This document shows positions 23,088 through 27,892 of a DNA stretch of 27,892 bases, piece after piece. The number at the start of each line of letters is the position of its first letter. The first letter of the stretch is position 1. Made by a program: the position numbers and the translations under genes. The notes below the pieces were generated by a model. That model was not told where the DNA came from and ran no database searches. It saw only the letters and a program-made list of their open reading frames with translations. The stretch comes from Moraxellaceae bacterium (GTDB lineage Bacteria > Pseudomonadota > Gammaproteobacteria > Pseudomonadales > Moraxellaceae), in assembly GCA_030684415.1 (NCBI GenBank), contig JAUXNL010000020.1:1-27892 (forward strand). The letters are read 5' to 3'.

Positions 23088-24589
23088 GTCGCTATCTCGT
23101 CACCATTACGCCGCCGACGCCTAATGGCGACCTTCATCTCGGCCATATCTCGGGCCCGTTTCTGGCCGCTGATGTGTTCAAAAAAGCAAAAATCCTTCAA
23201 GGAAATGAAGTCCTGCTCATCAGCTACTCGGATGATCACCAGAGCTATATGGCCAGAAAAGCACGCGAGCAGGACCGGAATGTACTGGAACTCGCTAGTG
23301 AAAACGCGGCGTTGATTGAAAAGTCCATGCAGGCAATGCATATCGATTGTGACTTCTTCATGCGCAGCGGTAACAACGGGTTCTTTGCGGCGTCAGTGCA
23401 GCGATTTTTTGATGCGGCCGTCCAGCGCGGATTGATCTGTGAGGCAGAGGTTTCTGTGCCCTATGACGATGAATTGGGCACCATTGGCTACGAGGCTTAT
23501 GCGCGTGGCCAGTGTTCTGATTGCGGATATCCCACCGATCTCAGCCAGTGTGAAAACTGCGCATGTACACCAGACCCGAGTCTGACCAAGGACATCCATT
23601 CGCCGGTCACCAAGCGACCTTTGCCGTCGCGACCCATGCGGCGTCTTGCCCTTGACATAGACAAGATCATGCCGGTACTGGTCGAGCATTACGCGCAGCG
23701 ACCACCTGAGCGGCTGTTGGCCGATTTCATAGTGGAGCATGCGGACCGCAAGGGTCAGAAGTGGTGTTTTGATCGTAATGGCGATGCCGGTATTCCCGTG
23801 CTTTATCAGGGGAATACGGTCGTGGTCAGCACCTGGTTTGCTGGTATCGCCGGCTACCATGCGGCGCTTTGCGAGTATGCCTATCGCGTGGGTGATATGA
23901 ATTTGGTGCAAGAGTTCTGGGCTGGCGATACGCGTCACCTCGTGCATTTTCTGGGATATGACTGCTCTTATTCGCATGCGATTGCCTATCCGGGATTGCT
24001 ATGGGCCGATACGGGGAAAGTCGGTCGTGTCAGCCACTTTACCAATGCCTTTCTAAAGCTGGATGGCCTCGATTTTTCCACGAGCCGCAATTACGCCGTT
24101 TGGGTGCGAGATATTGTCCAAGAGCATGACCCTGATGTGATCCGGCTGTACTTGGCACTCTTCAGTCCTGAGGAGTCGCCCGAAAACTTTGATCAGACAC
24201 ACTTTGGCGAATGGGCACGGAACTCCTCCGGATTGTTTGCCAGGATTGCGGCTGCTTTGCTCTATCAGCCTGATCCTGAAGCTGCCTTTTCCGGAAATGC
24301 CGCGATGGTATCCGCATGGCGGGCAGCCACCGGCGATCAGGGCTTTTCAATGAAGCGCTGCGCTGTATTGCAGATGGAGTTGCTGAGGGGCATTGAACGT
24401 GCACTGGATCTTGGCCTTGATGTCTCAGCGGTGGTTTTTGTGGCAGCGGTTCTGGGGTATCCGCTGCACCCTCGGCTTTCCATTCAGTTGTTGCAGCGAT
24501 TTCAGCTGAGTCTGGAAGATGCAATCGATATGCTGCAGCGCCACTCAGGCGCTGCCGTAGTGTCGGGCGCTGAATTAGAGGTTGCCTGA
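23084..24589 (+). CDS. Methionyl-tRNA synthetase-like amino-acid-activating enzyme, putative hydrazine synthetase component
   Basis: This 501-residue class I synthetase-fold protein is shorter than most full MetRS. The ATP signature HLGH is at residues 18-21, following TPPTPNGDL. A MetRS-type zinc knuckle has cysteines 144, 147, 156 and 159. The KMSKS loop reads DFSTS-R (330-335), so the first lysine is Asp and the second is Thr. The C-terminal about 165 residues are helical and reduced relative to a full anticodon-binding region. In Spb40/Tri28-type enzymes such a domain uses ATP to esterify an amino acid onto an N-hydroxylated amine, after which a cupin forms the N-N bond. It overlaps the cupin gene by 4 bp and abuts the FAD oxidase gene. 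A housekeeping role is unlikely in this operon. Confidence 0.92.
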   Translation: MSRYLVTITPPTPNGDLHLGHISGPFLAADVFKKAKILQGNEVLLISYSDDHQSYMARKAREQDRNVLELASENAALIEKSMQAMHIDCDFFMRSGNNGFFAASVQRFFDAAVQRGLICEAEVSVPYDDELGTIGYEAYARGQCSDCGYPTDLSQCENCACTPDPSLTKDIHSPVTKRPLPSRPMRRLALDIDKIMPVLVEHYAQRPPERLLADFIVEHADRKGQKWCFDRNGDAGIPVLYQGNTVVVSTWFAGIAGYHAALCEYAYRVGDMNLVQEFWAGDTRHLVHFLGYDCSYSHAIAYPGLLWADTGKVGRVSHFTNAFLKLDGLDFSTSRNYAVWVRDIVQEHDPDVIRLYLALFSPEESPENFDQTHFGEWARNSSGLFARIAAALLYQPDPEAAFSGNAAMVSAWRAATGDQGFSMKRCAVLQMELLRGIERALDLGLDVSAVVFVAAVLGYPLHPRLSIQLLQRFQLSLEDAIDMLQRHSGAAVVSGAELEVA

Positions 24590-25717
24590 ATGCACGAGCC
24601 TGCGTTCGACGTCATCGTGGTCGGCGCCGGAATTGCCGGGGCCTCGCTGGCCTATATGCTGCTCTGTCAGGGCTTGCGGGTTGCCGTGATTGAGGCCGGC
24701 ATAGCCGGTGGGCAAGGCGCATCTGCACTTTCTGGCGGGATTGTGCGGAGCTACGATCCTGACCCTTTGCTCGCAGATCTGTCGGCAGCGGGCCTTGCGC
24801 TATTTCAGTCCTGGGAAGCATTGGGGTTGCCGGGGCCGAGCCCGTATCGGGCGTCAGGTTGTTATTGGTTGTCTTCGGGCCATATTGCGTCAGCAACGGT
24901 TGCCGGCAGTCACATGCAATATGGGCGTCTTGATGATTTTCCTGCACTCGACTTCATTGATGAGAGTCGTGCTGCCGTCAATGTGCTGTTCGAGCCGGGC
25001 GGCGGCTATGGTTGTCCACGGGCGTTCTGCGCGCAGCTCGTGGCGGAGTGTCGCCGGCGCGGGGCATTGGTACTGGAGCATACGCGCGTAGAGCGGATTA
25101 GCCGGGAAGGTGCGGGTCCGCTGAGTGTGCACTGCCTGGCGTCCTTGCTGACGACACGACAGTTGGCGCTGTGCACGGGTTCGGGCCTTTCAGCCTTTCT
25201 GGATATTCCGGAATCATTCTCACGATCCATTCCTCTGCTGACGGTCACTTCGCCAGACTTGCAGCTGAAAGCACCATTGATCGATACGGAGCATTCGACG
25301 TACTTCAGGCCCCTGAATGGCCAGCATTTCCAGTGCGGCTCGCAACGCTGGGCCTTTTTGCAGGAGAGCGGCCCTTCACCCGAGGAAATTCGTGAGGATG
25401 CCCTTGAGCGCTTGTTTGCAGTTCTGGGGCGAAAAGTTCACGTCGAAGTGGTCAGTCAGGGCATCGCTTATGATGTTTACCACTCATCGTTCCGCCCCTG
25501 GATAGGGCATGTCGATGCGGAGCAGCAGATCATGCTCGCTTCACTCTACTCGGGCCGTGGTTTCAAGTATGCGCTGGCTGGTGCCGTGATCGGCGCGCGC
25601 AAGATCATGCAAGCGTTAGACAAGCCCTATGTTTGGTCGGCGATGGACGACCATGTCAGTCCGCGGCTCGAGAACGTTTTTCTGCCCCAGTCGGTTGTGG
25701 GGCTACGTCATGCTTAA
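24590..25717 (+). CDS. FAD-dependent amine/amino-acid oxidase (DAO family)
   Basis: This 375-residue protein has an N-terminal FAD-binding fold, VIVVGAGIAGASLAYMLL, with the G-x-G-x-x-G at 12-17. SALSGGIVRSYDPDP follows as the flavin-contacting loop. The C-terminal SLYSGRGFKYALAGAVIGARKIM is the usual second flavin contact of D-amino acid, glycine and sarcosine oxidases. In the s56-p1 and triacsin pathways an oxidase of this family cleaves the hydrazine-linked dipeptide-like intermediate, releasing hydrazinoacetic acid and a semialdehyde. The same step is the likely role here. The gene follows the MetRS-like stop with no gap (TGAATG), with AGAGG in the preceding codons, and it overlaps the next gene by 8 bp. 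Confidence 0.92.
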   Translation: MHEPAFDVIVVGAGIAGASLAYMLLCQGLRVAVIEAGIAGGQGASALSGGIVRSYDPDPLLADLSAAGLALFQSWEALGLPGPSPYRASGCYWLSSGHIASATVAGSHMQYGRLDDFPALDFIDESRAAVNVLFEPGGGYGCPRAFCAQLVAECRRRGALVLEHTRVERISREGAGPLSVHCLASLLTTRQLALCTGSGLSAFLDIPESFSRSIPLLTVTSPDLQLKAPLIDTEHSTYFRPLNGQHFQCGSQRWAFLQESGPSPEEIREDALERLFAVLGRKVHVEVVSQGIAYDVYHSSFRPWIGHVDAEQQIMLASLYSGRGFKYALAGAVIGARKIMQALDKPYVWSAMDDHVSPRLENVFLPQSVVGLRHA

Positions 25718-26654
25718 GCTGAGACTGGGGCTCACGGCAAGTCTGGATGAGCGGCGGACCGTGCATACCATCGGCTTTCTCGACACGATAAAACATTTCA
25801 ATGAGGCCCACGGTTTTCCTTTTCACATCATCTGGGTGGATGACAAAGCGGCGGCAGAATCTGCATCAAGCGCGGCTCATTTGCTGGTACGACAGAAAGC
25901 TGATGTGGTGGTCGGGCATTTTGCCAGTGCGGCTGCGGCGGCGGCCTTGCCGGTTTATGCCGGGCACGGCTTGCCGGTTTTTCTGCCCGCCGCTACCCAC
26001 TGTCATCTGACCCAGACGTGTTCCAATGTGTTCCGCTTGTGCAAGACGGATAGCGATCTGGCCCGCCGTCTCGTTGGCTACATGCAGGTTCACGCTTATC
26101 GGCAGCTTGACTTGCGTCATGACGGCAGTCTGCACGGTCATGCCCTGTCCGACCTGATTCTGGAGGAGTGGGGGGGCGAGGTGGGCTCCGGTCGAGACTC
26201 CGTCGTCGTGTTCTGTGGCTCCTTCGAGAAAAGCAGTGAGTTCCTGCAGACACTCCGGGCCTTGGGCGACGCCCGTGATATATGGCTGACTGATGATGCC
26301 TTTTGTCCACAATTGCTGGACCACCTTCCCCCCGGTGAATGCCGCGTTTATGTCGTGGGCTATGACACCTCCGTGATGAATGCGATCTGTCACGCCTTTG
26401 AGAAAAGCTATCAGCTGCGTTTCGGTTACAAGCCGGGAACGTACTACTACAGCACTTATGCCGCTCTGGAAATCTGCCTGCAACTGGCGCGTCTGCCTCG
26501 AGCGCAATGGTTGTCACGTCTTTCGAGTGGCATCTGGAAAACCCATTTTGCCGAACTGGGTTTCCGTTATGGCGAAAGCGGCTTTGGTGAGATCAGCTTG
26601 TGGCAGCCTGTTTGCAGCAGGCCGCCACAAATGATCGGAAGCGCTGTGGCTTAG
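25710..26654 (+). CDS. LivJ-like type I periplasmic-binding-fold protein lacking a signal peptide
   Basis: This 314-residue protein resembles branched-chain amino acid/amide-binding proteins. LRLGLTASLDE opens the first lobe; LLVRQKADVVVGHFASAAAAAALPVY and GLPVFLPAATH follow the standard first-lobe pattern. YKPGTYYYSTYAALEICLQLARL is the typical C-terminal helix. The ATG overlaps the previous stop by 8 bp and leads straight into the domain, so there is no export signal. No ABC permease or ATPase gene is seen. It may act in the cytosol as a ligand-binding or accessory protein. I do not know its exact role. Confidence 0.82.
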   Translation: MLKLRLGLTASLDERRTVHTIGFLDTIKHFNEAHGFPFHIIWVDDKAAAESASSAAHLLVRQKADVVVGHFASAAAAAALPVYAGHGLPVFLPAATHCHLTQTCSNVFRLCKTDSDLARRLVGYMQVHAYRQLDLRHDGSLHGHALSDLILEEWGGEVGSGRDSVVVFCGSFEKSSEFLQTLRALGDARDIWLTDDAFCPQLLDHLPPGECRVYVVGYDTSVMNAICHAFEKSYQLRFGYKPGTYYYSTYAALEICLQLARLPRAQWLSRLSSGIWKTHFAELGFRYGESGFGEISLWQPVCSRPPQMIGSAVA

Positions 26655-26740
26655 CCAGGCCAAGCACGGCCGAGAAGTGGTCAATCAGCCAACTATGGAT
26701 GGGGCAATACATGGGAAACATGATGAAAAAGGAACGGGTG

Positions 26741-27757
26741 ATGGCGGCCGATAGCTCGCCACCCGAGGTCAAAAGGCTGATTCGATCAAAGCTACCGGCG
26801 TATATCTTCAAGCCGACGCCTTGGTTGCTGGCATTTCCGGTCATCAATGCTGCTCTGATGATCATGGGCATCTATGCGGTCGGGCAGGTCGACTCCTGGC
26901 TTTTGAAGATCGGGATTACCTTGTTGGTGGGCCATCAGATGTTTGTGGTGGGGAATTTTTCGCACTACCTGAGCCATCTCTCGATCATCTCTAACCGTCG
27001 CCTGTGCTACGTCTTCGAGGTGCTGCTGTGGGGCATTGCCGGATCGTCGGCCACGGTATGGGTGCGCTCGCACAATGCGTACCACCACCAATATACCAAC
27101 GGTAATAGGGATACTTTCCGAGCGTTTTCCGAAACGGAGGCTACGCCTAAACGCCGCTGGATTCATCGCTTGTTGTCGCCGAATAGCGAAGTGCGTTTTT
27201 CACCCATGGTCCTGATGACGTATTTCGCCACGCATAGCGCCTATTTCTCCGGAGCGCTGTATGGAAAGAGTGGAGATATCTCCTCCGTAGTGCCCTTTGT
27301 GCCAGATTTCAGCAAGACACAAAAACGCAGGGTGCTGTTCGAGATCGCTGTCATGGTCGGTGTTCAGGTTGGATTTTTCTTCCTGCTCGGCGCGGATTGG
27401 CTGACTTATCTCATGGTCTATGCGTTGAGTACGTTCATTGGTAGTGGCATCGCCAGTCTCTACCTCTTCACTCAGCATTCGCTTTTTCCACTCAGTGACG
27501 ACAACGATCCGATCAGGAACTCGGCCTCTCTAAAGGTTAATCCTGTGATTGACTGGTGGCATATGTATGTCTCCCGGCATGTAGAGCATCACTACTTTCC
27601 CAATATGTCGCCCATTCATCTCCCACAGGTGACTCGATTGCTTGAGGAGCATTACCCCAGTCTTTACACGCGGACCACCTTTTCTGAGGTGCTGCCAGAA
27701 ATCTTCAATCTCCCGCTTTTCAAGCAAGACACCATCAGTCTGCGTAAGGAGGCGTGA
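26741..27757 (+). CDS. Membrane di-iron desaturase/hydroxylase-like protein
   Basis: This protein of about 338 residues belongs to the fatty acid desaturase superfamily. It has two pairs of membrane segments (for example WLLAFPVINAALMIMGIYAV and, later, FEIAVMVGVQVGFFFLLGA). Three histidine boxes are complete: HYLSH at 75-79, HNAYHH at 111-116 and HVEHH at 280-284, enough to bind two irons. Family members desaturate, hydroxylate or oxidise acyl chains and other substrates using O2. AAGGAA six or seven bases upstream favours the ATG at 26741; in-frame ATGs at 26699 and 26711 are alternatives. The 86-bp gap after the binding protein and the 4-bp overlap with the next gene keep it in the operon. 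It may act on a fatty acyl group or on the nitrogen atoms of the hydrazine intermediate. Confidence 0.9.
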   Translation: MAADSSPPEVKRLIRSKLPAYIFKPTPWLLAFPVINAALMIMGIYAVGQVDSWLLKIGITLLVGHQMFVVGNFSHYLSHLSIISNRRLCYVFEVLLWGIAGSSATVWVRSHNAYHHQYTNGNRDTFRAFSETEATPKRRWIHRLLSPNSEVRFSPMVLMTYFATHSAYFSGALYGKSGDISSVVPFVPDFSKTQKRRVLFEIAVMVGVQVGFFFLLGADWLTYLMVYALSTFIGSGIASLYLFTQHSLFPLSDDNDPIRNSASLKVNPVIDWWHMYVSRHVEHHYFPNMSPIHLPQVTRLLEEHYPSLYTRTTFSEVLPEIFNLPLFKQDTISLRKEA

Positions 27758-27892
27758 TGAAAAGACAAGACATCATCATGACCGGTGGAACAGGCTTTCT
27801 GGGAAGCCATTTTTTGGCCCGGTATTTCGATCAGACTCAGGGCCGCGTTCATGCCATTGTACGTGGAGCCAATACCGCTATTGCTCGTGGAA
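27757..27892 (+). CDS. NAD(P)-dependent reductase/epimerase-type protein, partial at window edge
   Basis: Only the first 45 codons are in the window. The start, MKRQDIIMTGGTGFLGSHFL, is a Rossmann fold with GGTGFLG, typical of extended short-chain dehydrogenases and of thioester (acyl carrier) reductase domains. The following strand VHAIVRG favours the thioester-reductase/male-sterility group. The ATG overlaps the desaturase stop by 4 bp, with AAGGAGG at 27746-27752. If it is a thioester reductase, it would release the carrier-bound product as an aldehyde or alcohol. That cannot be settled from this fragment. Confidence 0.75.
   Translation, partial: MKRQDIIMTGGTGFLGSHFLARYFDQTQGRVHAIVRGANTAIARG

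Noticed and set aside
23084..24589. Housekeeping methionyl-tRNA synthetase (metG)
   Set aside because: Altered KMSKS loop, reduced C-terminal region, and position in a coupled biosynthetic operon next to a cupin.
1..27892. CRISPR arrays, tRNA or rRNA genes, insertion-sequence transposases, integrases
   Set aside because: No regularly spaced repeats, cloverleaf sequences or transposase/integrase reading frames were seen.

Overview
The window looks like chromosomal DNA of a gammaproteobacterium. It carries families common there (a DUF2058 protein, a CvfB-type S1 protein, a DUF4124-glutaredoxin fusion, an RND efflux pair) and intergenic hairpin repeats of the kind seen in Pseudomonas- and Alcanivorax-like genomes. 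The genus cannot be fixed from sequence alone.

Layout. 1-1017 has no convincing gene and is packed with repeats: a 97-bp inverted repeat pair, a hexamer tandem array, a REP-like hairpin and a GC-rich hairpin. 1018-6658 is an efflux module: an RND permease and its lipoprotein adaptor on the minus strand, divergent from a TetR-type repressor gene overlapping a flavodoxin-fold NAD(P)H oxidoreductase gene, with two operator-like palindromes between them. 6719-17105 holds ordinary accessory and housekeeping genes: a secreted CrtC/AttH-like protein, a TenA/PqqC-fold protein, a membrane diguanylate cyclase, DUF4124-glutaredoxin, DUF2058, CvfB, a small membrane protein, a TlpA-like lipoprotein, an SseB-like protein, a leucine-rich-repeat protein with a zinc-ribbon tail, and a peroxiredoxin-like protein behind a palindromic operator.

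17411 to the right edge is a compact plus-strand biosynthetic gene cluster, visibly lower in GC than its surroundings and cut by the window end. In order: stand-alone NRPS-type adenylation enzyme, small carrier protein, rhodanese, SidA/PvdA/IucD-type N-hydroxylase, EctB-like class III aminotransferase, cupin, methionyl-tRNA-synthetase-like enzyme, DAO-type FAD oxidase, cytosolic LivJ-like binding protein, membrane desaturase-like di-iron enzyme, and the start of an NAD(P)-dependent reductase/epimerase. Most genes abut or overlap, so this is one operon.

The central interpretation is that N-hydroxylase + cupin + MetRS-like enzyme + FAD amine oxidase is the hydrazine (N-N bond) forming machinery known from actinomycete pathways such as s56-p1 (Spb38/Spb40) and triacsin (Tri26/Tri28). 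There the cupin and MetRS parts are one fused protein; here they are two genes overlapping by 4 bp. The adenylation enzyme and carrier would load an amino or hydrazino acid as a thioester, and the di-iron enzyme and reductase would tailor or release it. The product is unknown, and I do not recognise this gene combination as a described cluster.
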